A DNA stretch of 64,000 bases, from contig NZ_JAMB01000003.1 of assembly GCF_000521805.1 (NCBI RefSeq), positions 1 to 64,000 on the forward strand. Direction: 5' to 3'. The position numbers and the translations under genes are program-made. The notes beneath the pieces were generated by a model. The model was not told where the DNA came from and did not search any database. It worked only from the letters and a program-made list of their open reading frames with translations. Origin of the DNA: Marinomonas ushuaiensis DSM 15871 (GTDB taxonomy: Bacteria; Pseudomonadota; Gammaproteobacteria; Pseudomonadales; Marinomonadaceae). Positions 15,697 to 25,254 of this stretch are shown in pieces. The stretch's first letter is position 1. Every line of letters begins with the position of its first letter.

Positions 15697-18291
15697 ATGA
15701 ATAGCCTAACTGAAAGGAAATTGAATGTAACAGGGATGTCTTGTCAAAAATGCGTTTCTAAAATACGTACATCGATTCAAGATAAGGATCAAAACGCTAT
15801 TGTTTCAGGTGTGCCAAATGAAAATATACTAACTGTCACTTCTTTTCTTACTACTAAGGTAATTGAAGCTATTGTGATTGATGCCGGCTATAAGCCAGCA
15901 TCAGCGCCCATTGATGATGAGCGCACTCAAAAAAAAGATTCAAACACAGTAAAAGCAACAAACCCTACCAATGAACAATCAAATATTAAGACAGAAGAGC
16001 ACCAATATAAGTTGTCAATTACAGGCATGACTTGTGCGAGTTGTGTGAGTACGGTTCAAAAGGCATTAAGGAGTTCAAGCCAGGTTGTTTCTGCTGAAGT
16101 GAATTTCGCTAACCGCACTGCACACGTGGTTACGGAAGGTTCATTTGAGACTCTAATCGAAGCCGTAGCGAGTGCCGGCTATGAGGCCAGCTTGATTCTT
16201 GATGAAGAAAAAAGTGAAGCGAATCGTGAGAAAAAAGATTTAGAAGAATATCGTAATAAGATTCAGTCTTCTGTACTTGGTTTAGGTCTTGGTGTTCCTC
16301 TCATGCTCTATGGCTTGTTGGGCGGCGACATGATGGTGAGCTCGATCACTGATAGGTTTGTTTGGTTATTTGTCGGTCTTGTCACCTTCGCTATTATGGT
16401 GCGAGCCGGAAAACATTATTTCGTTGGCGCTTGGAAAGCATTCAAATCACATCAAGCTAATATGGATATGCTAATTGCATTGGGTACAGGTAGCGCTTGG
16501 TTTTATTCCATGTTGGTTTTGTTAACGCCTACCTTATTACCAGAAAGCGCACACCATCTTTATTTTGAAGCAAGTGTGATGATTATTGGTTTAATCAATC
16601 TTGGGCAAGCACTTGAACTGCGAGCTCGTCGTAAAACCAGCCAAGCATTGCATCGACTATTAGATCTACGCCCAAAGATGGCAACCTTAGTAAAAGGCAA
16701 TTCCGAGTCTCGAATTAGTGTTTCTGACATTCAGGTAAATGATATTTTACGTGTTCGTTCAGGTGATAAAATTCCTGTGGATGGAGAGATTCTGGAAGGT
16801 AGTTCGACCGTAAATGAATCCATGTTAACAGGTGAAGCAAAACCGGTTAAAAAAACTCAAGGTGACGTTTTATCGGCAGGAACAGTAAACGGTCAAGGTA
16901 GTTTATTATTCAAAGCAACACGTATTGGTTCAGATACATTATTAGCTCAAATTATTACTATGGTGAGTAAGGCGCAAAACTCAAAACCACCCATCAGTGT
17001 TCTTGCAGACAAGGTGTCATCTGTCTTTGTACCGAGTGTTATTATCATCTCGATTCTAACAGCATTGGTTTGGTTTAATTTAGGAAGTGAGTTCGTTTAT
17101 TCTTATATGTTGGTAACCAGTATTTCTGTACTGATTATTGCTTGTCCTTGTGCGTTAGGTTTGGCTACACCAATATCGACCATGATAGGCATAGGTAAAG
17201 CAGCAGAATACGGTGGTCTGATTCGAAATGGCGAAGCATTGCAAAGAGCCAGCGAATTGACTGTCATTTTGTTAGATAAAACAGGAACAATAACGGAAGG
17301 TAAACCTAAAGTTGTTAAACAAATCCTGACTAAGAGCATACTAGATGAGCAAGATCATCCAAATAATAAAAATAAATTCTTAGCGCAAATTGTTCACTCA
17401 CTTGAGTCTCGTGCGAATCATCCATTAGCGGATGCACTTTTAGAACACAGTAAGGTATTTCTTGAAAGTAATGAAACTCTTCCACTTGATGAATTTGAAT
17501 CATTAGTGGGGTTAGGTGTTAGAGGAAGCTATCAAGGTAGTAACTATTACTTAGGCAATGAACGCTTAATGAAAGAAAAGGGTGTCTCTATCGAAATGGA
17601 TGGCACTGAGGGTTTAGAGTACGCCAATGCCACACGTGTTTATTTAGCAGAGGAAAAAAATTCAAATGAAGCCGATTTGATTGGTGTTTTTTATATTGAA
17701 GACCCGATTAAAAAAGACATAAAAGCGGCTATATCAAGCTTTAAAGAACAAGGTATGAGGGTTGTTATGCTCACCGGAGATAATCCTCAGACTGCGAAGT
17801 CTGTCGCCAATGACGTTGGTATTGATGATTACCATGCGCAGTTGATGCCAGAAGATAAACTGAATTGGGTAAAACAACTTCAAAATCAAGGTGAGGTTGT
17901 CGGGATGATTGGTGATGGTATTAATGATGCTCCGGCTTTGGCTCAAGCCGATGTTGGTTTTGCCATGGGGGCTGGAACCGATGTCGCAATGGAAAGTGCT
18001 GACATTACTTTGATTCATAATGATTTGAAAGGTGTCGCCGACGTTATTCAAATTAGTAAGGCGACCTTAAATAATATCAAGCAAAATTTATGGGGGGCAT
18101 TTGCCTACAATGGCTTAGGGATCCCTATTGCTGCAGGTATTTTATTTCCTTTTACAGGTTGGTTATTGAGCCCTATTGTTGCTGGAGCGGCTATGTCTTT
18201 ATCTTCAATTACAGTCGTAATGAATGCCAATCGATTGAGACTATTCCGTATTTCAGTCCCTAAAAACACCATTGATGAAGAGGAGGTTTAA
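15697..18291 (+). CDS. copA: Cu+-exporting P1B-type ATPase
   Basis: CopA pumps monovalent copper (or silver) out of the cytoplasm. It has 864 residues with two N-terminal heavy-metal domains: CxxC at 16-19 (MSCQKC) and 113-116 (MTCASC). Eight membrane segments are expected. The transmembrane metal site CPC is at 483-485, the phosphorylated Asp527 is in DKTGT, TGE is in MLTGEAK, and HP and GDGINDAPAL follow. An AGGAGG site precedes the start and the MerR gene ends nine bases upstream. The first HMA domain is more divergent than the second. Confidence 0.96.
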   Translation: MNSLTERKLNVTGMSCQKCVSKIRTSIQDKDQNAIVSGVPNENILTVTSFLTTKVIEAIVIDAGYKPASAPIDDERTQKKDSNTVKATNPTNEQSNIKTEEHQYKLSITGMTCASCVSTVQKALRSSSQVVSAEVNFANRTAHVVTEGSFETLIEAVASAGYEASLILDEEKSEANREKKDLEEYRNKIQSSVLGLGLGVPLMLYGLLGGDMMVSSITDRFVWLFVGLVTFAIMVRAGKHYFVGAWKAFKSHQANMDMLIALGTGSAWFYSMLVLLTPTLLPESAHHLYFEASVMIIGLINLGQALELRARRKTSQALHRLLDLRPKMATLVKGNSESRISVSDIQVNDILRVRSGDKIPVDGEILEGSSTVNESMLTGEAKPVKKTQGDVLSAGTVNGQGSLLFKATRIGSDTLLAQIITMVSKAQNSKPPISVLADKVSSVFVPSVIIISILTALVWFNLGSEFVYSYMLVTSISVLIIACPCALGLATPISTMIGIGKAAEYGGLIRNGEALQRASELTVILLDKTGTITEGKPKVVKQILTKSILDEQDHPNNKNKFLAQIVHSLESRANHPLADALLEHSKVFLESNETLPLDEFESLVGLGVRGSYQGSNYYLGNERLMKEKGVSIEMDGTEGLEYANATRVYLAEEKNSNEADLIGVFYIEDPIKKDIKAAISSFKEQGMRVVMLTGDNPQTAKSVANDVGIDDYHAQLMPEDKLNWVKQLQNQGEVVGMIGDGINDAPALAQADVGFAMGAGTDVAMESADITLIHNDLKGVADVIQISKATLNNIKQNLWGAFAYNGLGIPIAAGILFPFTGWLLSPIVAGAAMSLSSITVVMNANRLRLFRISVPKNTIDEEEV

Positions 18292-18293
18292 GT

Positions 18294-18392
18294 ATGTTGA
18301 TTAACCTTTTAGGTTTAGCGGCCATTGCTTTTGTTATTTATTGGTTTTGGCTGCCTATTCACCGTAAAAGAAATAGTCAAAAATCTAAGTAA
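18294..18392 (+). CDS. 32-residue single-pass membrane protein in the copA operon
   Basis: This is a very short gene with a strong AGGAGG site seven bases before its ATG, starting three bases after the copA stop. The product begins MLINLLGLAAIAFVIYWFWL and ends in a basic tail with RKRN and two lysines. That gives one transmembrane helix with a positive, probably cytoplasmic, C-terminus. No cysteine or methionine cluster is present beyond the start. The aromatic helix end resembles, from memory, N-terminal anchors of some cupredoxin-like proteins near copA; no cupredoxin domain follows here. Function unknown; a regulator or assembly partner of CopA is possible. Confidence 0.65.
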   Translation: MLINLLGLAAIAFVIYWFWLPIHRKRNSQKSK

Positions 18393-18454
18393 ATTATTTC
18401 ATATGGGTGTTTTTTGAGAAAGTAATTGCTATTTAAGTGTTGTATTATACTGCC

Positions 18455-18498
18455 ATTAAAAAACGAGCTAAGAGGATACTCTTGGCTCGTTTTGTTTT
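18455..18498. terminator. terminator after the copper operon
   Basis: AAACGAGCTAAGAG (18461-18474) pairs with CTCTTGGCTCGTTT (18479-18492) with one G-T wobble around GATA. T-runs follow, and a run of As precedes the stem, so it could act on both strands. Confidence 0.85.
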
Positions 18499-18569
18499 AG
18501 TAATTTTGTATTCGTCAATTATGACGTTGCCTTCCTACCGCGATACTTTAACCAAATATTGGAGTTTTT

Positions 18570-19733
18570 ATGCTTGCTTATCAGTGGGGCGTTTTTGCTA
18601 TTGCCCTTGGAACCTTTGGTATCGGTACTACCGAGTTTATGCCAATGGGTTTGCTTCCTGTCATCGCTGAAGGTGTAGGTGCATCGATTCCGGCTGCAGG
18701 TTTATTAATAAGTGCCTACGCAATTGGTGTCATGATCGGTGCACCTTTAATTACCTTGTATTTAACCAAGTACAGCCATAAGACGTCTTTATTGGCTCTT
18801 ATGGTTGTTTTCGTATTGGGCAATGTGCTTTCTGCTTTGGCGGTTAATTACGAGACATTGCTTGTGTCTCGAATAATCACAAGTTTGTCTCATGGTGCTT
18901 TCTTTGGTATTGGTGCTGTGGTTGCTATGAACTTAGCGCCTTATCATAAGAAAGGCTCTGCCGTAGCGTCTATATTTCTAGGATTAACCATTGCCAATAT
19001 TATTGGTGTCCCTATCACTACATGGTTAGGACAAACATTTGATTGGCGAATCTCATTTGCTGTAACTGCATTGCTAGGGTTAGTCGCTATATTAGGTATT
19101 AGCCGAAACCTTCCAACTATGCCTAGAACTGAGAAACCTAACGTTAGAAGTGAGCTTAAAACTATCATGCAGCCTGCCGCATTGCGTGCATTTGCAACAA
19201 CGGTAATGTGTGCCAGTTCAATGTTTACACTTTATACCTATATTACGCCGATAATGCAGACTCTGGCTCAAGCATCAGATAATGCTGTTGCCATCATGCT
19301 GATGTTAACCGGAATAGGGTTCACGTTAGGTAACTATATTAGTGGCAAGGTAACGGATAAATCACCAGATATGGCATTGTTTGTTTTCCTAGGCTTACAG
19401 GTGTTAGTACTACTTGTGTTTCGTTTTACATCGACTACGGTTGTCGGTGCTGGAATAACCATTTTGCTATGGGGAACCGTTATTTTTGGTAGTGGTCCAC
19501 CGTTACAGATGCAGGTAATGAAAATTGCAGAAAAAGCACCAGGTTTAGCGTCTTCAATTAACATAGGCGCTTTCAACTTAGGTAATGCTATTGGTGCTGC
19601 GTTGGGGGGATTGGTTATAAGTATTGGTTTTAGTTTTGATTGGATTCCAACGTTTGCTGCTTTGCTATCTTTCCTAGCTTTGGTCATGGTATGGCTCAAT
19701 CGTCAAAAATCAAAGAGTAAAGATATCCGTTAA
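18570..19733 (+). CDS. MFS efflux transporter, DHA1/AraJ-like
   Basis: This 387-residue inner-membrane protein has about twelve hydrophobic segments. It begins with FAIALGTFGIGTTEFMPMGLLP, broken here as FAIALGTFGIG and TTEFMPMGLLP, which is typical of the AraJ/YdhP drug:H+ antiporter group. SYAIGVMIGAPL and the SLSHGAFFGIGA region are also typical. GGAG lies five bases before the ATG. It is monocistronic, lying after a terminator and before a separately started cyclase gene. The substrate is unknown. Confidence 0.9.
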   Translation: MLAYQWGVFAIALGTFGIGTTEFMPMGLLPVIAEGVGASIPAAGLLISAYAIGVMIGAPLITLYLTKYSHKTSLLALMVVFVLGNVLSALAVNYETLLVSRIITSLSHGAFFGIGAVVAMNLAPYHKKGSAVASIFLGLTIANIIGVPITTWLGQTFDWRISFAVTALLGLVAILGISRNLPTMPRTEKPNVRSELKTIMQPAALRAFATTVMCASSMFTLYTYITPIMQTLAQASDNAVAIMLMLTGIGFTLGNYISGKVTDKSPDMALFVFLGLQVLVLLVFRFTSTTVVGAGITILLWGTVIFGSGPPLQMQVMKIAEKAPGLASSINIGAFNLGNAIGAALGGLVISIGFSFDWIPTFAALLSFLALVMVWLNRQKSKSKDIR

Positions 19734-19820
19734 AGTTGGCCTTTTGTGTTACAAAATTATTATAATTGTATTAACTTCTTAATATTAAAGCTTTTTAAGC
19801 TAGATTATAGGTGAATTGAT

Positions 19821-21401
19821 TTGAGCATACTGAAAAAAAACGTCTTAAGACTGAATAGACTTATCCTATTTTTAGCGATTACAGTGACTATTCTGACGTT
19901 TGCCAACAGCCTTTATTCGAATTATGAAGTACAAAAGGAACAATTGGTTTTGCAAGCGTTGGAGGTTAACCGCGCATATGCCAGTAAGCTTTCGGATACG
20001 ACTGAGGTGTTTCTAGCTTCATCTCAACAGCAGCTATCTTATACGAGCAGCCTTTTATCAAATAAAATGGGTGATGAAGCATTTTTGAAGGAAGAAGTTG
20101 ACAGGCTTAGACTTCAAACAAACAGTTTCAATTCTGTTGTTATAACGGATGATACAGGTATTGCCAAAGCGGTCTCTCCGGAAACAACTGGGTTGCTAGG
20201 TCGACAACTTAAATCTGTTGGTAGTTTAGAAGCGCTTGAGGAAAAAAGATCCTTAATTAGTAAGCCTTTTATCTCGACAATAAAAAATCTCCTTGTCTTT
20301 ATCTCCACTCCAATATTTGATCCTAAAAACAACTATGTAGGCTTTGTTGGTGGAACAATTTATCTAAAAAAACCTAACATCCTTAGTAAAATACTAGGCC
20401 AACATTATTACGAAAATGGCTCCTATATTTATGTAGTCGATAAGCAAAAACAAATTTTGTACCATCCAGACATCGATAGAATAGGTGATTATGTTACCAA
20501 TAATGACGGTATTGATGAAATCATCATGAGCCAAGAAGGCGGCATAGTACTTAATAATAGTTATGGCAAAAATATGTTGGCTGGTTATGCAAATATTCCC
20601 AGTACTGATTGGATTATCATTACTCAAAGTCCTCTTAATGTAACGTTAATTCCATTAACTGGCATAATGGAAAAAGTTATTTTACGCACGATGCCCATGG
20701 TAATAGGTGTTTTCATCTTTATTTGGTTCTTTGCCCGCGCTATTTCTCGTCCTCTTCAACTCTTGGCTGAAAAGGCAAAATCACTTGATAACCCAGAAGT
20801 TAACGAAGAAATTGAAAAAATAAATTCTTGGTATGCTGAGAGCTTAAGTCTTAAAAAGGCTATTTTGAGTGGTGTGAAATTGTTGCATAACCAAATAGGG
20901 CAGCTACAGCGAGATTCGGAAACTGATCCATTAACAGGTGCAAATAACCGACGAGCATTTCAGGTAAAACTTAAAAAACTCGTTTTATTGGAACAACCCT
21001 TTTCTATACTTTCTCTTGATATAGACTACTTCAAACAAGTTAATGACAATTATGGGCATAATGTTGGTGATGAAGTTTTAAAACAACAGACTCAGTTAAT
21101 ACATCGCTTTTGTCGAGACGGTGATATGGTCGCTCGGACAGGTGGTGAAGAATTTATTTTATTGTTAAAGGATGTCGAGTTAAATGATGCTTATTTAGTT
21201 GCTGAAAGATTACGCATTGCGACTGAACAAGAAGTATTTGATACGGTTGGCCATATTACCGTGTCTATTGGTGTTGCTGCTTGGTCAAAAAATTCAGTCT
21301 CTATTGATGAAATGCTGTCATCGGCCGATAAAGCACTTTATGAAGCCAAAGGGCAAGGCCGTAACCGCTGCATAATAGCAACGCCGGACATTACTAAATA
21401 A
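19821..21401 (+). CDS. membrane diguanylate cyclase with periplasmic Cache-type sensor
   Basis: The 526-residue protein should make cyclic di-GMP in response to an extracellular signal. Residues 12-32 and about 285-305 are membrane segments. Between them lies a 250-residue periplasmic region with dCache-like features (IYVVDKQKQILYHPD). A HAMP-like linker and GGDEF domain follow. The active motif GGEEF is at 441-445, and RDGD five residues before it fits the inhibitory I-site RxxD, so both activity and product inhibition are expected. The start is TTG with AGGTG upstream. It is a single gene ending in a terminator. Confidence 0.93.
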   Translation: MSILKKNVLRLNRLILFLAITVTILTFANSLYSNYEVQKEQLVLQALEVNRAYASKLSDTTEVFLASSQQQLSYTSSLLSNKMGDEAFLKEEVDRLRLQTNSFNSVVITDDTGIAKAVSPETTGLLGRQLKSVGSLEALEEKRSLISKPFISTIKNLLVFISTPIFDPKNNYVGFVGGTIYLKKPNILSKILGQHYYENGSYIYVVDKQKQILYHPDIDRIGDYVTNNDGIDEIIMSQEGGIVLNNSYGKNMLAGYANIPSTDWIIITQSPLNVTLIPLTGIMEKVILRTMPMVIGVFIFIWFFARAISRPLQLLAEKAKSLDNPEVNEEIEKINSWYAESLSLKKAILSGVKLLHNQIGQLQRDSETDPLTGANNRRAFQVKLKKLVLLEQPFSILSLDIDYFKQVNDNYGHNVGDEVLKQQTQLIHRFCRDGDMVARTGGEEFILLLKDVELNDAYLVAERLRIATEQEVFDTVGHITVSIGVAAWSKNSVSIDEMLSSADKALYEAKGQGRNRCIIATPDITK

Positions 21402-21421
21402 TTTCTAATTATTTGAATTTC

Positions 21422-21458
21422 AAAAAAAACACCAAGTTGTTAATTTGGTGTTTTTTTA
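21422..21458. terminator. bidirectional terminator between convergent genes
   Basis: A run of As, CACCAA (21430-21435), a short loop, TTGGTG (21445-21450) and seven Ts. It can end the cyclase gene on the plus strand and the thioesterase gene on the minus strand. Confidence 0.85.
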
Positions 21459-21490
21459 TGTTTGAAATTTACTTTTACATGCTACATTGA

Positions 21491-21901
21491 CTAATCATTT
21501 AGCAATAATTTTGCCTGTTCAAAAACAATAGGGCGACCTTCTGAGGTCGTTGATGTTACTGTCATTTTTGCATTTAGCATAAGTTGTTCATCACGAACAC
21601 GATGAACTGTTTGATGAAACACTATCTTTAATCTAGAAGTCTTTTCAGTACGGGTTTGAATATAAAAAGCGTCACCACTTTTTAGCGAGCGCTTATAATC
21701 TAATTCGGCTTTAATGAGGACAAGATGTATGCCTTGGTGCGTAATTTCGGCAAAATCTAGGCCTTTCGTTTTTATAAACTGATGGCGGGCATGTTCTAAA
21801 TAGTTTTGATACACGGCGTTATTCACTATGCCTTGCATATCACATTCATAATCTCGTACTTCAAAAAACGTACAATTCAACGATGCTTTATTATCTTCCA
21901 T
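21491..21901 (-). CDS. acyl-CoA thioesterase, hotdog fold (YbgC/FadM-like)
   Basis: This 136-residue protein has a single 4HBT hotdog domain predicted to hydrolyse acyl-CoA thioesters. The N-terminal VRDYECDMQGIVNNAVYQNY segment matches the family's catalytic loop, with the aspartate of CDMQGIV in the expected position, followed by YLEHAR. No signal peptide is seen. It lies downstream of a degenerate GGDEF gene on the same strand, 84 bases away. The acyl substrate is unknown. Confidence 0.88.
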   Translation of the reverse strand: MEDNKASLNCTFFEVRDYECDMQGIVNNAVYQNYLEHARHQFIKTKGLDFAEITHQGIHLVLIKAELDYKRSLKSGDAFYIQTRTEKTSRLKIVFHQTVHRVRDEQLMLNAKMTVTSTTSEGRPIVFEQAKLLLND

Positions 21902-21985
21902 TACATAACCTTAACTTGTTGTCTGTGACTATTTCTATAAAGCGAGAATATGAGTCCAGGAACAACTCGAATGTTAAAAGTTTTC

Positions 21986-22993
21986 TTATGAAGAGCAGCA
22001 TTGGTTTTTACCTGATCGCTTGGCGTAGAGTAAAAAATGTTGTGCTTTTTTGATCAATTGATTTGGGCTTTCATCGCCAATCAAAGTCGTAACCCCAATT
22101 GAAACAGTCACTTGTGGAAGTAGAACTTTTGTATTTTTATAACGTATTTTTTGAGTCTCTATTTCATTTCGTAATAACTCGGCGAATTTTACTGCCACGG
22201 CTATTTCGGTTTCACTAAGCAATATTGCAAAACGGCCACCATTTATACGACCAATAGAGGCTTTTTCAGGTAACAGTCTAAACAGTAATTTAGCAATGTA
22301 ACGAATCAATGATGTGCCTACATTTTTTCCGTATTCATTATTGATCACACTTAAATCATCGATATCGATTAAGATCAAAGATAAGTCATCTTCAGCATAA
22401 GGTGTTAAAGAAAGTAAAGCGTGCTCGAAGCCTTTTTCGTTCGCAAGTAATGTCAAAGGATCAATTTCAGAGGCTTTGTTAGCATCTGATAACCCTTCTC
22501 TTAGTTTTGCTATTTCTTCTTGTGCGCGTAGTAAAGACTGACTGTAGTGTTCAATGATTTGATTCGTTTTAAGCGTTCTTAATTCTAGCTGTGAGGTTAG
22601 TTTTTCCAACTGATCAGGCGTTTTAATATCTTTCAAAGCTTCTTTTGTATTTCGTAAGGCTTCATGAAAAGTATGAATCTCATTAGAAGCTGTTGATGTT
22701 TCAGACTCTAAATTATCGGTAAGCTCTTTTAAAACTGGGCCTTGTTGATAAGCGTATTGAAATTCTTTTGGTAATAAGAACTCATTAAACAGCTCTTGAG
22801 ATACAAATGCAGGTAAGCTTCCAAAACGACGTAAAGTTCGATCTACGACTCGATTCAGCTTTGGTGTTCTATTTGATGTGTATTCATACCAAATACCATA
22901 GTTGTATGGCGTCGGTGGAATATCTAACTTTTCCATTAATGGAATCGCTAAGCGCATGAGTTCATTCGCTTGTGTGACGCTATGTTGAAACAT
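21986..22993 (-). CDS. degenerate GGDEF-domain protein
   Basis: This 335-residue soluble protein has an N-terminal helical region of about 170 residues that includes a likely coiled coil (DQLEKLTSQLELRTLKTNQI). A C-terminal GGDEF domain follows. The metal-binding stretch LILIDIDDLSVINNEYG is kept, but the active motif is replaced by N251-G-G-R-F255 where GGDEF is expected, so cyclase activity is unlikely. The protein may bind c-di-GMP or GTP, or act as a protein partner. No membrane segment is seen, unlike the intact cyclase at 19821. Confidence 0.87.
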   Translation of the reverse strand: MFQHSVTQANELMRLAIPLMEKLDIPPTPYNYGIWYEYTSNRTPKLNRVVDRTLRRFGSLPAFVSQELFNEFLLPKEFQYAYQQGPVLKELTDNLESETSTASNEIHTFHEALRNTKEALKDIKTPDQLEKLTSQLELRTLKTNQIIEHYSQSLLRAQEEIAKLREGLSDANKASEIDPLTLLANEKGFEHALLSLTPYAEDDLSLILIDIDDLSVINNEYGKNVGTSLIRYIAKLLFRLLPEKASIGRINGGRFAILLSETEIAVAVKFAELLRNEIETQKIRYKNTKVLLPQVTVSIGVTTLIGDESPNQLIKKAQHFLLYAKRSGKNQCCSS

Positions 22994-23155
22994 CTAAAGA
23001 GCCTCTATTGCCACGATTACTGTTAAGGTGTTCTGCTTATGGAAATAAAACATACTTTGAGGGTTGTTCTACCTCTAAAATATTGACGATTTCGACGTCA
23101 TGGCGAATTTTTATGACTGTTTATATATAGTAAGTAGAATTTCCTTAAATTGCTA

Positions 23156-23500
23156 TTAACCACCAGAAAATTTACTTTTGTAACCTTCTTTTTCGAGCAA
23201 ATCTTTTAGTTTTTGACGGTTATCACCTTGGATTTCAATTTGCCCGTTTTTTACCGCACCGCCGGTTCCACATTGTGCTTTGAGTTTTTTTGCCAATTTT
23301 TTTAAGTCGTCTTCTGTAACAGGAAGACCTTTAACAACAGTAACGCCTTTACCTTTACGACCCTTTGTTTCTAAGCTTATCAGGACTTTACCATCACCAA
23401 CAGCTGGTTCATTTTTACACTGGCATGCGGATGTTGATTGTTCACAGTTAGGACAAAGACGACCTTGATCTGTTGAGTAGACTAAATTTCTATTCTTCAT
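23156..23500 (-). CDS. yciH: YciH/SUI1-family translation factor-like protein
   Basis: This 114-residue protein is a bacterial eIF1/SUI1 homologue. In E. coli YciH is linked to translation-initiation fidelity, though it is dispensable. The N-terminus has a cysteine cluster (CPNCEQSTSACQCK) that may bind zinc. The SUI1 core follows: ETKGRKGKGVTVVKGL, LAKKLKAQCGTGGAVKNG and QIEIQGDNRQKL, all diagnostic. The start is set at 23500 because GAGG lies eight bases upstream and the family begins MKNRN-like; an earlier in-frame start would add 16 unconserved residues. Confidence 0.92.
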   Translation of the reverse strand: MKNRNLVYSTDQGRLCPNCEQSTSACQCKNEPAVGDGKVLISLETKGRKGKGVTVVKGLPVTEDDLKKLAKKLKAQCGTGGAVKNGQIEIQGDNRQKLKDLLEKEGYKSKFSGG

Positions 23501-23593
23501 TGATGCAACCTCACAAACCTTATCCTTTAAATCATTGTATTTTATCACTTTTTTGAACAGGGAACAGATAAAAATAGTAACATGTTGGCGTGG

Positions 23594-24319
23594 TTATATT
23601 TTATAGGGTGCTAATGTATCGAGGATGTTGGTTATTTTTTCATGAAGAGGGGCTTTCAAAACAAGTTGTTGCTCTGTTATTGGATGTTTAAATTGAAGGC
23701 TAGACGCATGAAGCATCAGTCTAAAATCCTCGGGCCAAATTTCTTTTGCCACTTTATTGATATGACGGCAGCCATAACACGAATCGCCAACGAGAGGATT
23801 CAATAGGTGTTTGAAATGACGGCGGATCTGATGCTTTCTACCTTGCTTTGGTACTACTTCAATCCAGCTCAGGCGCATACTGTCGTAGCGACTAACAGGA
23901 ATAGGAAGTTGATAATGAGCTTTTAAAGTAAAATGGGTTTCAGCTTCTTTTTCAGTTCCTTCGATTTTAAAACGAGATCGACCTTTTTGTTCATTGAGCT
24001 TGGCCAATGGGTAATCAATCACGCCACTTTCTGCGCAAAAACCTCGGACCAAACAATGATAAATTTTCTGTGTTTTAGATTCTGCAAATTGAGCAGAAAG
24101 CTGCCTTGCAGCATCAGGGCTAAATGCCATAACCAAAACGCCTGACGTTCCTCTGTCCAATCGATGGACCGGGAATACCCATTTCCCTGTTTGGTCCCGC
24201 AGACGCTGTACAACAGCGTCTTCTTCCTCTTTGGCTAAGTGTGTCCGATGAACAAGTAAGCCTGCTGGCTTATTGACAGCAACAAGATGCTCATCTTGAA
24301 ACAAAATCTCTAAAGTCAT
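23594..24319 (-). CDS. truC: RluA-family pseudouridine synthase, TruC-like
   Basis: This 241-residue protein isomerises uridine to pseudouridine. The short length without an S4 domain, the VNKPAGLLVHRTHL start and the DSMRLSWIEVVPKQGRKHQIR segment fit TruC, which modifies tRNA position 65. The catalytic aspartate is Asp55 in HRLDRGTSG. The start overlaps the upstream dehydrogenase stop by four bases (ATGA), so translation is coupled in the tesA-dehydrogenase-truC operon. Another RluA-type specificity cannot be excluded. Confidence 0.88.
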   Translation of the reverse strand: MTLEILFQDEHLVAVNKPAGLLVHRTHLAKEEEDAVVQRLRDQTGKWVFPVHRLDRGTSGVLVMAFSPDAARQLSAQFAESKTQKIYHCLVRGFCAESGVIDYPLAKLNEQKGRSRFKIEGTEKEAETHFTLKAHYQLPIPVSRYDSMRLSWIEVVPKQGRKHQIRRHFKHLLNPLVGDSCYGCRHINKVAKEIWPEDFRLMLHASSLQFKHPITEQQLVLKAPLHEKITNILDTLAPYKI

Positions 24320-25254
24320 TCTATTGTGTCTACAAACGCTGTGATTTTTTGCAAGGCAATGTCTGCCAATTTCTGCATGGCTTCATTACTTGCCCAAGCA
24401 ATATGTGGGGTTAATAGAAAATTAGGGTATTTAGAGAGTTGGTGCAAAGGGTGATCTAATGGCATCGGCTCTTGTGTCGAAACATCAAAAGCAGCGCCTG
24501 CGATAGCTTGTTTTTCAAACGCTTTTAGTAATGCGTTTTCATCCACGATGCCACCGCGGCTAATATTTAGTAATAGAGCATTTGGCTTCATTAGAGCAAA
24601 TTCAGCATCGCCGATTAGGTTCTTAGTATCTTCCGTTAATGGGCAGTTTACACTTATCACATCAGCCATTTTCAGGGCACTTTCAAAATTCGTATAACCT
24701 ATCCGTATATCTTTAGCGCCTTTACGTTCGGCAAAAGTAACTTTCATTCCAAAGGCTTTTGAAATCTCGGCTACTTTTTTGCCTAAAGAGCCTCCGCCAA
24801 CAATGACCATGTTGGTGCTATGAAGATCTTGGATCGGATAGTCTAAAAAGCAGAAGTGTTCTGAGCTAGACCATTTTCCTGATTTAACATCTTCGATATA
24901 GGAAATAAGATTTCTTTTTAATGCGAGCAGCATTGAAAACGTATGTTCAGGGACACTATTGATTGAATAACCCGCTACATTTTGAACTGTAATGCCTTGT
25001 TTTTTGCAAGCTGCAGTGTCGACGTTATTAATACCAGTCGCCATGACCTGAACTAATTTTAGTGAAGTAGCTTTAGCGATAGATTCTTCGTTTAACACCA
25101 CTTTATTGGTCAATACAATGTCGGCATCTTTAATGCGCTCTGCTACTTGTTCCGATTGAGTATTTTGATATTCAACGACTTCTGTTATCAGTGTTGGTAA
25201 TTCAATATCGATGCTATCAGGGAATGAACCTCTGTCTAAAAAAACGGCTTTCAT
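24316..25254 (-). CDS. D-2-hydroxyacid dehydrogenase (NAD-dependent)
   Basis: This 312-residue oxidoreductase reduces 2-keto acids or oxidises D-2-hydroxyacids. The Rossmann motif is in VGGGSLGKKVAEISKAFGM. The catalytic triad positions are the arginine of NISRGGIVDE, the glutamate of STQEP, and the histidine of LTPHIAW. The family includes hydroxypyruvate/glyoxylate reductases, and the LVQVMATGINNVD segment favours that branch; substrate remains open. It overlaps both neighbours by four bases. Confidence 0.9.
   Translation of the reverse strand: MKAVFLDRGSFPDSIDIELPTLITEVVEYQNTQSEQVAERIKDADIVLTNKVVLNEESIAKATSLKLVQVMATGINNVDTAACKKQGITVQNVAGYSINSVPEHTFSMLLALKRNLISYIEDVKSGKWSSSEHFCFLDYPIQDLHSTNMVIVGGGSLGKKVAEISKAFGMKVTFAERKGAKDIRIGYTNFESALKMADVISVNCPLTEDTKNLIGDAEFALMKPNALLLNISRGGIVDENALLKAFEKQAIAGAAFDVSTQEPMPLDHPLHQLSKYPNFLLTPHIAWASNEAMQKLADIALQKITAFVDTIE

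Noticed and set aside
23110-23130. LexA-like CTGT with AT-rich spacer near 23117
   Set aside because: The second half is AGTA, not ACAG, so it does not fit.
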